64,000 nucleotides of DNA from positions 125,786 to 189,785 of the forward strand of contig NZ_LMOI01000018.1 in the NCBI RefSeq assembly GCF_001423525.1, in the 5' to 3' direction. The stretch comes from Arthrobacter sp. Leaf137 (GTDB lineage: Bacteria > Actinomycetota > Actinomycetes > Actinomycetales > Micrococcaceae). Under the pieces are notes generated by a model that was given only the letters and a program-made list of their open reading frames with translations, was not told the DNA's origin and searched no databases. Both the position numbers and the translations under genes were made by a program. Positions 15,917 through 24,608 of this stretch are shown here, in pieces (within the stretch, counting starts at the first letter, position 1; the number at the start of each line of letters is the position of its first letter).

Positions 15917-17086
15917 GTGAAACTGGGCATTCCGCGGGAGCGCCGGCAGGGCGAACGGCGCGTGGCCGCCACTCCCGACACGGTGAAGCAGCTGGCCGGA
16001 ATGGGCCTTGACGTCCTGATCGAGGCGGGCGCGGGCGACGCCGCAGGGCACCCGGACCGCGGGTACACGGAGGCCGGCGCCGCCGTCGTTCCTGAACTGG
16101 ACACCGGCGCCGTGGATATCCTGGCGCATGTCCGCCCGCTGGACCCGCACACGGCCGCCGCGCTGAAAAGGGGAGCTGTCACCGTGGGGCTCGCGTCGCC
16201 GTCGTCCGAGTTGCCCACCGTGCGGGCACTTGCGGAGGTGGGCGCCACGTCCTTCGCCCTTGAACTGGTGCCGCGCATCTCCCGCGCCCAGTCCATGGAC
16301 GCGCTCAGCTCCCAGGCCCTGGTGGCCGGGTACCGCTGCGTGCTGGAGGCCGCCATCCGGCTGCCCAGGTTCTTCCCCCTCTACATGACCGCCGCCGGAA
16401 CGGTCCCGCCCGCGCGGGTCCTGGTCCTCGGCGCCGGCGTGGCAGGGCTGCAGGCGATCGGCACGGCCAAACGGCTTGGCGCCCGGGTGTCCGCCAATGA
16501 CATCCGGCCCGCCTCCGCGGACGAGGTCGCTTCCATGGGCGGCACCTTCATCCGCCTGGACCTGGAAACCGCGGAAGCTGCCGGCGGCTACGCCCGCCAG
16601 CTCAGTTCCGACGCCGGCACCCGGCAGCGGCAGTTGCTCGCGCCGCACGTCGCACAATCGGATGTCCTGATTACGACGGCGGCCGTGCCGGGCAGGCGGG
16701 CACCGCTCCTGGTGACCCGGGACATGGTGCAGGGCATGCGGCCCGGATCGGTCGTCGTAGACCTCGCCGCGGAATCCGGCGGGAACGTGGAAGGCGTGGT
16801 TCCCGGCGAGGACATCGCGGTCCCCACCGCCGACGGTGCCGGCCACGTGACCCTGGTGGGACTGAAGGACCCGGCCTCCGCCATGGCGTCCGACGCCTCC
16901 CGCCTCTATGCCAAGAACGTGGCCAACCTCCTGGCGCTGGTGGTCCGGGACGGGGAACTCGTCCTGGACTTCGAGGACGAGGTGGTGGCAGGGGCCTGTT
17001 TTGCCCACGACGGCGAAGTGCGGCACCGGCCCACCGCAGAGCTGCTCGGCGAAGCAGCCCGTGCCGGGCAGGAAGGGGTGCTCTGA
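15917..17086 (+). CDS. pntAA: NAD(P) transhydrogenase, alpha subunit part 1 (NAD-binding domain I)
   Basis: A 389-residue soluble domain I of proton-translocating transhydrogenase, which binds NAD(H). It has the alanine-dehydrogenase-like opening MKLGIPRERRQGERRVAATP, the Rossmann motif [21 protein letters not shown] near 175-195 and ITTAAVPGRRAPLLV. GTG 15917 is chosen since AGGGAG lies seven nt upstream; GTG 15911 would be only one nt from it. The stop overlaps pntAB by one base. Confidence 0.9.
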   Translation: MKLGIPRERRQGERRVAATPDTVKQLAGMGLDVLIEAGAGDAAGHPDRGYTEAGAAVVPELDTGAVDILAHVRPLDPHTAAALKRGAVTVGLASPSSELPTVRALAEVGATSFALELVPRISRAQSMDALSSQALVAGYRCVLEAAIRLPRFFPLYMTAAGTVPPARVLVLGAGVAGLQAIGTAKRLGARVSANDIRPASADEVASMGGTFIRLDLETAEAAGGYARQLSSDAGTRQRQLLAPHVAQSDVLITTAAVPGRRAPLLVTRDMVQGMRPGSVVVDLAAESGGNVEGVVPGEDIAVPTADGAGHVTLVGLKDPASAMASDASRLYAKNVANLLALVVRDGELVLDFEDEVVAGACFAHDGEVRHRPTAELLGEAARAGQEGVL

Positions 17087-17421
17087 TGGACGGAATGAGC
17101 CTGCTGACCATCACGGTCCTGGCCGTCTTTGTGGGATTCGAGGTGGTGTCCAAGGTCTCCAGCACCCTGCACACCCCGCTGATGTCCGGCGCCAACGCCA
17201 TCCACGGCATCATCCTGGTGGGTGCCATCATCGTTGCCGGCCAGGCCACCGACCCGTGGGTCCTCGCGGTGGCCCTGCTCGCCGTCGTCCTGGCCACAGC
17301 CAACCTCGTGGGCGGCTTCGTGGTGACTGACCGGATGCTGCACATGTTCCACGCCAGGAAGGACACTTCCCGCACGGGTGCCGCGCAGTCCGGTGCCGCG
17401 CAGAAGGCGGACCGGAAATGA
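17086..17421 (+). CDS. pntAB: NAD(P) transhydrogenase, alpha subunit part 2 (membrane)
   Basis: A 111-residue membrane fragment of domain II with three to four hydrophobic helices. The conserved STLHTPLMSGANAIHGIILVG stretch is visible near residues 25-45. It forms the proton channel with the N-terminal half of PntB. ATG 17086 overlaps the pntAA stop, and its own stop overlaps pntB (ATGA). Confidence 0.9.
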   Translation: MDGMSLLTITVLAVFVGFEVVSKVSSTLHTPLMSGANAIHGIILVGAIIVAGQATDPWVLAVALLAVVLATANLVGGFVVTDRMLHMFHARKDTSRTGAAQSGAAQKADRK

Positions 17422-18791
17422 GCATCCTCGACCCCGCCTGGACCGCCCTGCTCTATCTGGCCGCCGCGGTCTTCTTCATCCTCGCCCTGCGCGGGCTCAG
17501 CTCCCCCCGCACCGCCCGCCGCGGCAACCTGATCGGTGCCTTCGGTGCCCTGATCGCCGTCGTCACCGTGTTCCTCTCCGCCCGGCTCGAGAACATCCCC
17601 TGGATCCTGGGCGCCATTGCCGTGGGATCCGCGGTGGCGGCGCCGGTGGCACGGCGCGTGAAGATGACGCAGATGCCCCAGCTGGTGGCGTTGTTCAACG
17701 GTGTGGGCGGCGGTGCGGCGGCGCTGGTGGCGCTCCTGGAACTGCCGCATGCTGAGGGGCCCTGGGTGCGGCTGGCCATCGTGTTCACCCTCCTCGTAGG
17801 TGCGGTCTCCTTCGCCGGATCCGGGGTGACGTTTGCCAAGCTGCAGGAACTGATGACCACCCGGCCGGTGCTGTTTCCGGGCCTGCCCGTGGTGATGGCT
17901 GCGGTACTGCTGGCGTCTGTGGCGGCCGCCGTCGCCGTCGTGATCAGCGGATCCACGGCGTTCGCGGTGCTGCTGCTGGCCCTGGGCCTCGGGGCCGGCG
18001 TCCTGCTGGTGCTGCCCGTGGGCGGCGCGGATGTACCCATTGTGATTTCGCTGCTGAACGCTTTTACCGGCCTGGCCGTCGCGGCGTCCGGCCTGGTGCT
18101 GGGCAACGTGCTGCTGGTGGTGGCCGGCACCCTGGTGGGGGCGTCCGGCACCATCCTGACCCGCGCCATGGCGGCGGCGATGGGCCGCAGCGTGGCGGGC
18201 ATCCTGTTCGGCGCGTTCCGGGGAGGTTCGACGGCGGGATCCACCGCCGTGAGCGAACGCCCGGTGCGGTCCTCCACGCCTGAGGATGTGGCGGTGCTCC
18301 TGCGGTATGCGCAGCGGGTGATCATCGTCCCCGGGTACGGCTTGGCGGTGGCACAGGGGCAGCATACGGCGGCGGAACTGGCGCAGGCGCTGGAAGCCCG
18401 GGGGATCGAGGTGGACTTTGCCATCCACCCCGTGGCGGGCCGGATGCCGGGGCACATGAACGTGCTCCTGGCCGAGGCCAACGTGCCGTACGAGTCGCTC
18501 AAGGAAATGGTGGAGATCAACCCTGAGTTCAAGAACGCGGATGTGGCACTGGTGGTGGGCGCCAACGACGTAGTGAATCCTGCGGCCAAGACGTCCTCCG
18601 GGTCACCGATTTACGGCATGCCCATCCTGGAGGTCTCTGCCGCGCGCCAAGTGGTGTTCCTCAAGCGCTCCATGCGCCCTGGCTTCGCCGGTATCGAAAA
18701 CGAACTGCTGTACGAGCCACAGACCTCCCTGCTGTTCGGGGACGCCAAGGATTCGCTCGCCCGGGTGCTGGGGGCGGTCAAGGCCCTCTAG
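17418..18791 (+). CDS. pntB: NAD(P) transhydrogenase, beta subunit
   Basis: A 457-residue subunit with about eight or nine membrane helices (1-270) followed by the NADP(H)-binding domain III. The domain III motif VIIVPGYGLAVAQGQH lies near residue 295. HPVAGRMPGHMNVLLAEANVPY and VVGANDVVNPAA follow. The complex uses the proton gradient to reduce NADP with NADH, which could supply NADPH for the pobA hydroxylase and anabolism. The three-gene split is the common arrangement in actinobacteria. Confidence 0.92.
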   Translation: MSILDPAWTALLYLAAAVFFILALRGLSSPRTARRGNLIGAFGALIAVVTVFLSARLENIPWILGAIAVGSAVAAPVARRVKMTQMPQLVALFNGVGGGAAALVALLELPHAEGPWVRLAIVFTLLVGAVSFAGSGVTFAKLQELMTTRPVLFPGLPVVMAAVLLASVAAAVAVVISGSTAFAVLLLALGLGAGVLLVLPVGGADVPIVISLLNAFTGLAVAASGLVLGNVLLVVAGTLVGASGTILTRAMAAAMGRSVAGILFGAFRGGSTAGSTAVSERPVRSSTPEDVAVLLRYAQRVIIVPGYGLAVAQGQHTAAELAQALEARGIEVDFAIHPVAGRMPGHMNVLLAEANVPYESLKEMVEINPEFKNADVALVVGANDVVNPAAKTSSGSPIYGMPILEVSAARQVVFLKRSMRPGFAGIENELLYEPQTSLLFGDAKDSLARVLGAVKAL

Positions 18792-18862
18792 GCAAAGAAC
18801 GCCGCCCGCCGCGGGTTACTCTTCTTTCAGAAGCTTGCTTTTCACCGCCATCAGAGGACGCC

Positions 18863-19783
18863 ATGACTGACACCAGCTCCACTTCTCCCAAACGCGCCGC
18901 CATCATCGTGAATCCGGCCAAGCCGGTGGACATCGACGTGCGCGGCCTGGTGGCCAAGCATTGCGTTGAGAACGGCTGGGGCGAGGCCATCTGGCTGGAG
19001 ACCACCAAGGAGGATCCGGGCGTAGGCCAGGCGAAGGAAGCATTGTCCCAGGGTGCAGACATCGTGATCGCGGCCGGTGGCGACGGAACGGTCCGCTGCG
19101 TTGCCGAGGTACTGGCCGGCGGTGACGTCCCCATGGGCCTGCTGCCGTTGGGCACCGGTAACCTGCTGGCCAGGAACCTGGGCATGGACGTGACCGATTA
19201 CGACGGCGCCATGGCGGGGGCCCTGATCGGCGCGGAGCGGAAGATCGACGTGGTCCGCGCCCGCCGCAGCGATCCGGACAAGGAACAGCTCTTCTTGGTC
19301 ATGGCCGGCGTGGGCTATGACGCCACCATCATGGCGGACACCAACGAGGACCTGAAGGACAAAGTGGGCTGGCTGGCCTACGTGGACGCCGGCATCCGCA
19401 ACCTGCCCGGCAAGCCGGTCAAGGCCACCGTGGTGATCGATGGCCAGACGGTGGTGCACCGCGGTGTCCGCAGCGTGATGGTGGGCAACTGCGGAAAGGT
19501 CCAGGGCGGCTTGGAGATCTTCCCCGATGCCAAGGTGGACGACGGGCTGCTGGATATTGCCGTGCTGGCCCCGCACCACGGCAGGCTGGGCTGGCTCTCC
19601 GTGCTGGCGGGCATCCTCGGCAAGGGCCGGAACCGGGACACCGCCGTCGAATACTTCCAGGGCAAGTCTGTGGAAATCACCCTCGAACACGCGGACGACT
19701 ACCAGCTGGACGGGGACCACGAGGGCGAGGGCAAGCACGTCCTGATGACCATGGAGCCGGGCGCCCTCACGCTCCGGATGTAA
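18863..19783 (+). CDS. Diacylglycerol/lipid kinase (DagK-like catalytic domain)
   Basis: A 306-residue kinase with the nucleotide-binding motif AAGGDGTVRCV (GGDGT at 72-76) and the LLPLGTGNLLARNLG loop typical of DagK/YegS/sphingosine-kinase-like enzymes. No membrane segment is present, so it would act at the membrane surface on diacylglycerol or another lipid alcohol. Start is ATG 18863 with AGAGGA upstream. It is transcribed in the same direction as pntB 71 nt away, but a functional link is not evident. Confidence 0.88.
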   Translation: MTDTSSTSPKRAAIIVNPAKPVDIDVRGLVAKHCVENGWGEAIWLETTKEDPGVGQAKEALSQGADIVIAAGGDGTVRCVAEVLAGGDVPMGLLPLGTGNLLARNLGMDVTDYDGAMAGALIGAERKIDVVRARRSDPDKEQLFLVMAGVGYDATIMADTNEDLKDKVGWLAYVDAGIRNLPGKPVKATVVIDGQTVVHRGVRSVMVGNCGKVQGGLEIFPDAKVDDGLLDIAVLAPHHGRLGWLSVLAGILGKGRNRDTAVEYFQGKSVEITLEHADDYQLDGDHEGEGKHVLMTMEPGALTLRM

Positions 19784-19897
19784 GGGCGGCGGCTGAATTC
19801 CTGACGGATTGTGACCGCCCCGCGAGGGGTACGGCCAGGGTGAGGCGGCATGGAAAACTCCCGGGCCGCCAGCCGCATCCGCAGAGAGGAATGTGCC

Positions 19898-20431
19898 ATG
19901 ACAATCGCAGTCCTGGACCGTGCAAAGCAACGCTGGGACAAGCTGGGCGCCGGCATCTATGCCGCGGTCCTGAGTATCGTGGTCCTGGCGGCCAGCGGCC
20001 TCGTGGGCCTCCTTTTCCACCTGCCCTGGCTGTTCCCAAGCCTCGGCCCCACGGTAATGCTGTTCTTCGAATCGCCCGAGCAGAAGGCATCAAGGCCGGT
20101 CAACACCCTGGTGGGCCACGGTGTGGGGCTGGCCGCAGGTGCGCTCTGCCTTTACGCGCTGGGACTGCAGCAACAGCCCTCCGCCGCAGTGGGCGGGCTG
20201 ACGCCGCTGCATGTCCTCAGCGGCGTGCTGTCGGTTGGGCTGACCACTTTTGTTCTGACCTGGCTTGGCTTGCCGCACCCCCCAGCTGGTGCCACGACGC
20301 TGATCGTCAGCCTTGGCATCCTGTCCTCACCAGTGCAACTGCTTTCAATGGCCGGCGCCATCGTCCTGGTTACCGTTCTGGGGTGGGGCCTCAACGCGCT
20401 GCTGGGAACCCGGCCGGCCGGTAGGACATGA
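19898..20431 (+). CDS. HPP-family membrane protein
   Basis: A 177-residue protein with four to five membrane helices. The LFPSLGPTVMLFFESPEQKASRP and GLPHPPAGATTLIVSLG segments are those of the HPP family, named for the conserved His-Pro-Pro, here in LPHPPAGA. Some members transport nitrite in plastids and cyanobacteria; the bacterial role is mostly unknown. ATG 19898 is chosen because GAGAGGA precedes it by seven nt; ATG 19850 would give a charged 16-residue extension. Its last 41 nt overlap the end of the convergent ACT-domain gene. Confidence 0.8.
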   Translation: MTIAVLDRAKQRWDKLGAGIYAAVLSIVVLAASGLVGLLFHLPWLFPSLGPTVMLFFESPEQKASRPVNTLVGHGVGLAAGALCLYALGLQQQPSAAVGGLTPLHVLSGVLSVGLTTFVLTWLGLPHPPAGATTLIVSLGILSSPVQLLSMAGAIVLVTVLGWGLNALLGTRPAGRT

Positions 20432-21284
20432 TCTCGGCCAGTTCCGCCAGCCGGTGGGCGCGCGCCGATTCCGCCGGGGTGAAGGGCTCGCCCGGCCGGG
20501 CGAAAACGAGGGGCCCGTGCCATGCCGTTGGGACCTTGAGGTGGGTCCCGTCGTCGGGCATTTTCACGGGAACGCCCGACGACGGCACGATCCGCGCGCC
20601 CAGCAGCTCGGCCACGGCGAGGGGCAGCTCGTCCGGGGCGTCGACGATCCGGGCCGCCAGGCTGAGCGCCCTGGTCTGACCGTCCGCCATGGCAAGCGCG
20701 GTGGTGGGCCACACGTGCGCACGACTGCCGCCGCCGTCGTGCAATGCCGCCAGCAGCTCCCGTTCACCCATGGTGCCGGGAGCCGACAACACAAACTCAT
20801 CCAGCACGCCGCCAGGGACCGGGTGCACGTGGATGCCCAGGATGTTGATGCCGTTCCGGGCCAGGGTGGCCGTGATTCCCTCCAGTGAACCGGGCTCGTC
20901 CCGCAGAACCGTGCGCGCCCGCCACAGGGCGGGCGCGGCTCCCAGCTTCCGCCGGTGGCGCAGCGCGGGAGCGTGCAGCCAGCCGCGCAGGATCCGGGCA
21001 GCGGACGGTTCGGCCACGCAGATCACCAGCACAGTGGCCGTCAGCGTGAGCGCCAGGACCTTGGCGACATAGGGCAGGTGGGTTTCCACGACGGCGGCAT
21101 GGACCAGCAACTCGATGGGCAGCATCACGGCCACGTTGGCGAGGGTCAGGCGGGCTTTGGTTGGCTCGGGCATCATGCCACAGACTTCGCAACTCAGTTC
21201 GGCGGCGGGCGTGGCCCGCGGTACGCGCTTCATGTCCCAAGCATCCGGGGCTGCTGTTTCTACGGCATTGCCTGCCGATTCCAT
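20391..21284 (-). CDS. Membrane protein with ACT-like regulatory domain
   Basis: A 297-residue protein with two predicted membrane helices near residues 47-95. A cytosolic ACT-like domain (TVLRDEPGSLEGITATLARNGINILGIHVHPVP) lies at about 125-185, followed by a C-terminal GNAT-reminiscent or second ACT region of unclear nature. ACT domains usually sense amino acids. The exact start is uncertain: ATG 21284 is the longest, and internal methionines at residues 18 and 37 are possible. It converges on, and overlaps the end of, the HPP gene. Confidence 0.6.
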   Translation of the reverse strand: MESAGNAVETAAPDAWDMKRVPRATPAAELSCEVCGMMPEPTKARLTLANVAVMLPIELLVHAAVVETHLPYVAKVLALTLTATVLVICVAEPSAARILRGWLHAPALRHRRKLGAAPALWRARTVLRDEPGSLEGITATLARNGINILGIHVHPVPGGVLDEFVLSAPGTMGERELLAALHDGGGSRAHVWPTTALAMADGQTRALSLAARIVDAPDELPLAVAELLGARIVPSSGVPVKMPDDGTHLKVPTAWHGPLVFARPGEPFTPAESARAHRLAELAEIMSYRPAGFPAAR

Positions 21285-21398
21285 TCAAGGGAATTAAAGA
21301 GGCGGGTTCGGGCGCCGCCGCCGTACGATTTACCAGGAACGTCAGTGCGGCCGGCCGCCCATCAGGACAACCGGTTACCGCAGGAAGGCGCTGCCCAC

Positions 21399-22475
21399 GT
21401 GAAGTTGCTTGCTGAGATGTTCAGCATTGGTCCAGGCAACAAGGACCACCACCCCGCCCTCCGCTGCGCCACCGGCGTGTTCGTCCCTTTAATCACCCTG
21501 GTGCTCCTTGGCCGGCTGGACCTGGCCATCTTTGCGTCCTTCGGCGCCTTTACCGGAATCTACGGCCGCGGCGAACCGCACGCCGCCCGTTTCGTGCTGC
21601 AGCTGCGGGCCGGGCTCCTCATGCTGCTGGTGATGCTGCTGGCCACCCTCGCCGCAAGGATGGAGGCCGCCTTCAGCCTTGACCGCACCGCCACCACCTG
21701 GCTCCTGGTCCTGGCCACCACCCTGGTGGCGGGCAGCTGTTCCGTGGCCATTTCCTGGCTGCGGCTGCGCCCGGGCGGGTCCCTTTTCCACATCTTTGCG
21801 TTCGCCGCCATCGCCTCCATCCCCAACCAGCCGCCACTGTGGGAAGGCATGCTGGTTGCGGTCCTCACCACCGTTCTGTGCCTGCTGATCGGGTTTTCGT
21901 CCCGTATCCTGCCAAGCCACCGCACCCCCTGGACGTGGCCGCCCAGCATCCGGCGCACGCCGGCGGAGAAACGCGCCGCCTGGCTTGAAGGCCTCGGCTA
22001 CCTGGTGGCGGCGGGGCTGGCGGGATCGCTGGCAACCTGGGCCGGGCAGCAGCTGGGATTCGGGCACAACTACTGGGCCATGGTGGCCGCGGTGGTGCCG
22101 CTGGTGGGCCACACCACGCGGCACCGGATACGGCGTGGTGTCCAGAGAATCGTCGGCACAGTCCTTGGCCTGCTGGTCCTGGCGGCGGTCCTGCTGCTGG
22201 GCCTGGAGCCGTGGCAGACCGTGCTGGTGATGGCCCTCTGCCAGTTCGGTGCGGAGATGTTCATCATCCGCCAGTACCTGCTGGCCCAGGTCTTCGTGAC
22301 GCCCCTGGCACTCATCTCGACCCTCCTGGTGGTCCCCGCCTCGCCCTCCGCCCTGCTGCGCGACCGCATCATCGAAACCGTCATCGGTGCCGCCGTGGGC
22401 ATTGCCGTGGTGCTGGCCCCCGCGGCTTGGCGCCGCCTCAGGCCGGGTCAGGGACAGGGTACGACGCCGGCCTGA
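21399..22475 (+). CDS. FUSC-like membrane protein (possible aromatic acid exporter)
   Basis: A 358-residue protein with two blocks of five to six membrane helices separated by a charged loop around residue 180-205 (ILPSHRTPWTWPPSIRRTP). This layout matches the FUSC/AaeB-like family, which includes p-hydroxybenzoate efflux proteins. The second block has GFGHNYWAMVAAVVPLVG. GTG 21399 follows AGGAAGG by ten nt. The IclR-pobA pair 90 nt downstream on the same strand makes an aromatic-acid efflux role attractive but unproven. Confidence 0.75.
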   Translation: MKLLAEMFSIGPGNKDHHPALRCATGVFVPLITLVLLGRLDLAIFASFGAFTGIYGRGEPHAARFVLQLRAGLLMLLVMLLATLAARMEAAFSLDRTATTWLLVLATTLVAGSCSVAISWLRLRPGGSLFHIFAFAAIASIPNQPPLWEGMLVAVLTTVLCLLIGFSSRILPSHRTPWTWPPSIRRTPAEKRAAWLEGLGYLVAAGLAGSLATWAGQQLGFGHNYWAMVAAVVPLVGHTTRHRIRRGVQRIVGTVLGLLVLAAVLLLGLEPWQTVLVMALCQFGAEMFIIRQYLLAQVFVTPLALISTLLVVPASPSALLRDRIIETVIGAAVGIAVVLAPAAWRRLRPGQGQGTTPA

Positions 22476-22546
22476 CCGCCTTCCAGCCACGGCCGTCCTT
22501 CCAGCGCGCGGGCATCCCGGGGCCCTGCCGCGGTACGCTGGACTTC

Positions 22547-22559
22547 CCATTGAACGGAA
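22547..22559. promoter_or_regulatory. Near-palindromic 13-mer before the pobA-linked IclR gene (copy 1)
   Basis: CCATTGAACGGAA sits 9 nt before the IclR start. The same 13-mer with only the central G/C changed occurs before pobA at 23314-23326. CCATT and AACGG are imperfect inverted half-sites around the variable base, as expected of a dimeric regulator. Inferred autoregulatory site. Confidence 0.5.
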
Positions 22560-22568
22560 GGTCTGGCG

Positions 22569-23312
22569 GTGGCGAACTCACAATCGGGTGATTCGGTGGT
22601 GGACCGGATAGTCCGGCTGATCTCCGCCTTTCCGCAGGACGTCGGCGCCCTGCAGCTTTCCGACCTGGCCGCACGGGCCGGGCTGCCGCTGACCACCACG
22701 CACCGGCTGGTGGGCCAGCTCGCCGGCCACGGGCTGCTCGAGACTGAACCCGGCGGCATGGTCCGCCCGGGACTCCGGCTCTGGGAGCTGGTAAACCGTG
22801 CCTCCCCGGCCTTGGCGCTGCGGCAGGCGGCCATGCCGTTCATGGAGGACATCCAGCACGTCCTCAACCAGAACGTGAACCTGGCGGTGCTGGACGGGTG
22901 GGATGCGTTGTTCGTTGAGCGGCTCTCGCGGCGGGGCTCGGTGGCCAACCGGGCGCAGGTGGCAGGCAGGATGCCCATCCACATCTCCTCCGCCGGGCTG
23001 GCGCTGATGGCGCACCGGGAGAAGGGGCTCCAGGCCAGCTACCTTGCCCAGTTTTCCGATCCCGACGGGAGGCTCACCAGCGACGATGTCCGCACGCTGC
23101 TGGCCGAAACATCCCACCAGGGTTTCGCCCAGCTGAAGAGGGTGGTGGATCCGGACACCTGGGGCATTGCCGTGCCCGTCCTCAACCGCCGCCAGCGCGC
23201 CGTCGCCTCGCTCGGCGTCGTGGTTCCGCTCCAGGAAATGCGGCTGCAGGCGCTGGTGCCCGCGCTGCAGACCGCGGCACGGGGCATTGCCCGCCGCCTT
23301 GCGGACTCTTGA
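22569..23312 (+). CDS. pobR: IclR-family regulator, probable controller of pobA
   Basis: A 247-residue IclR protein. The HTH (LQLSDLAARAGLPLTTTHRLVGQL) is at about 28-50. The effector domain retains VLDGWDALFVERL, ISSAGLALMAHREK and DPDTWGIAVPVLNRR. It precedes pobA by 103 nt on the same strand, so regulation of 4-hydroxybenzoate use is inferred. The gene symbol is by context. The GTG start has GGAAGG seven nt upstream. Confidence 0.8.
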   Translation: MANSQSGDSVVDRIVRLISAFPQDVGALQLSDLAARAGLPLTTTHRLVGQLAGHGLLETEPGGMVRPGLRLWELVNRASPALALRQAAMPFMEDIQHVLNQNVNLAVLDGWDALFVERLSRRGSVANRAQVAGRMPIHISSAGLALMAHREKGLQASYLAQFSDPDGRLTSDDVRTLLAETSHQGFAQLKRVVDPDTWGIAVPVLNRRQRAVASLGVVVPLQEMRLQALVPALQTAARGIARRLADS

Positions 23313-23313
23313 A

Positions 23314-23326
23314 CCATTCAACGGAA
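23314..23326. promoter_or_regulatory. Near-palindromic 13-mer before pobA (copy 2)
   Basis: CCATTCAACGGAA starts 2 nt after the IclR stop and ends about 90 nt before pobA. It differs from the copy at 22547-22559 only at the central base. Repetition ahead of both regulator and target is good circumstantial evidence for an operator. Confidence 0.5.
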
Positions 23327-23415
23327 TCACTGTAACGCCGGTCACCGCGCGTGGCCCACACTGGGTGCCAAGCAATCCTCTGGCCCCCGGGCCCGCAACG
23401 AAGCGAGACGCAGCC

Positions 23416-24603
23416 ATGCCACGGAAAACCATCACCACCCAGGTAGCCATCATGGGCGCCGGCCCGGCGGGGCTCATGCTCTCCCACCTGCTGGCCAGGG
23501 CCGGCATCGAATCCACCGTGATCGAAGTCCGCAGCCATGACGAGATCGCCCGCACCGTCCGCGCCGGGATCCTGGAGCACGGCACCGTCAACCTCCTGGT
23601 GGACAGCGGGGTTTCGGACCGGGTCCTGACCCACGGCGACCGGCACGACGGCATCGAACTGCGCTTCAACGGCGAAAGCCACCGCATCGACTTCAAGGAC
23701 CTCGTGGGCGAGTCCGTGTGGCTCTACCCGCAGACGGACGTGTTCACCGACCTTGCCGCACGGCGGAAGGACGACGGCGGCGACGTCCGGTACAGCGTCA
23801 CGGACACCTCCGTCCACGACCTGGAGGGCAAGCCGAAGGTCTGGTTCACCGACGCCGACGGTGCCGAATACGAGATCCAGGCCGACTTCCTGGTGGGTGC
23901 TGACGGTTCCCGCAGCCACTGCCGGTTCCAGATTCCCGAGGCCAACCGCAAGTGGTACTTCCACGAGTACCCGTTCGCCTGGTTCGGCATCCTGGCCGAG
24001 GCGCCGCGCAGCTCGGACGAACTGATCTACGCCAACTCCGCCAACGGCTTCGCGCTCATCAGCCAGAGGACCGAGACCGTCCAGCGGATGTACTTCCAGT
24101 GCGACCCCAAGGAAAACGTCGCCGAGTGGGACGATGACCGGATCTGGGCCGAGTTCCGCAGCCGCGTCAACGGCAATGGCTTCGAACTGAAGGAAGGCCC
24201 GGTCATCGAGAAGATGGTGCTGCCGTTCCGCAGCTTCGTCCACACTCCCATGCGCCACGGCAACCTGTTCCTCGCCGGCGACGCCGCACACACGGTCCCG
24301 CCCACCGGCGCCAAGGGCCTCAACCTGGCCATCCACGACGTCAAGGTCCTCTTCGAGGGACTGGACAGCCACTACAACTCCGGTTCGGACCGGCTGCTGG
24401 AGGCGTACAGCGACCGAGCGCTGGAGCGGGTCTGGAAGGCCCAGCAGTTCTCCTACTGGATGACCACCATGCTCCACACCCCTGCCGACGCGGACGATTT
24501 CTCCCGCGCCCGCCAGCTTGGCGAACTCAACTCGGTGGTCGCTTCCCGGCACGGCATGGCCTACCTCGCCGAGGCGTACACCGGCTGGCCGGGCCGCGGC
24601 TAA
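23416..24603 (+). CDS. pobA: 4-hydroxybenzoate 3-monooxygenase
   Basis: A 395-residue FAD hydroxylase turning 4-hydroxybenzoate into protocatechuate, which feeds the pca genes 15 kb away. FAD motifs are GAGPAG (14-19), the VGADGSRS segment (160-167) and GDAAH (288-292). Substrate residues equivalent to the Pseudomonas enzyme are Tyr205, Ser216, Arg218 and Tyr226, with Tyr388 near the C-terminus. The helix that sets NADPH preference in the Pseudomonas enzyme differs here (EVRSHDEIART), so NADH versus NADPH use cannot be assigned. The ribosome site before ATG 23416 is weak. Confidence 0.93.
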   Translation: MPRKTITTQVAIMGAGPAGLMLSHLLARAGIESTVIEVRSHDEIARTVRAGILEHGTVNLLVDSGVSDRVLTHGDRHDGIELRFNGESHRIDFKDLVGESVWLYPQTDVFTDLAARRKDDGGDVRYSVTDTSVHDLEGKPKVWFTDADGAEYEIQADFLVGADGSRSHCRFQIPEANRKWYFHEYPFAWFGILAEAPRSSDELIYANSANGFALISQRTETVQRMYFQCDPKENVAEWDDDRIWAEFRSRVNGNGFELKEGPVIEKMVLPFRSFVHTPMRHGNLFLAGDAAHTVPPTGAKGLNLAIHDVKVLFEGLDSHYNSGSDRLLEAYSDRALERVWKAQQFSYWMTTMLHTPADADDFSRARQLGELNSVVASRHGMAYLAEAYTGWPGRG

Positions 24604-24608
24604 GTCCG

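Noticed and set aside
16671..18455. 594-residue open frame antisense to pntAA, pntAB and pntB
   Set aside because: It shadows a well-supported transhydrogenase operon and is Arg/Gly/His-rich low-complexity.
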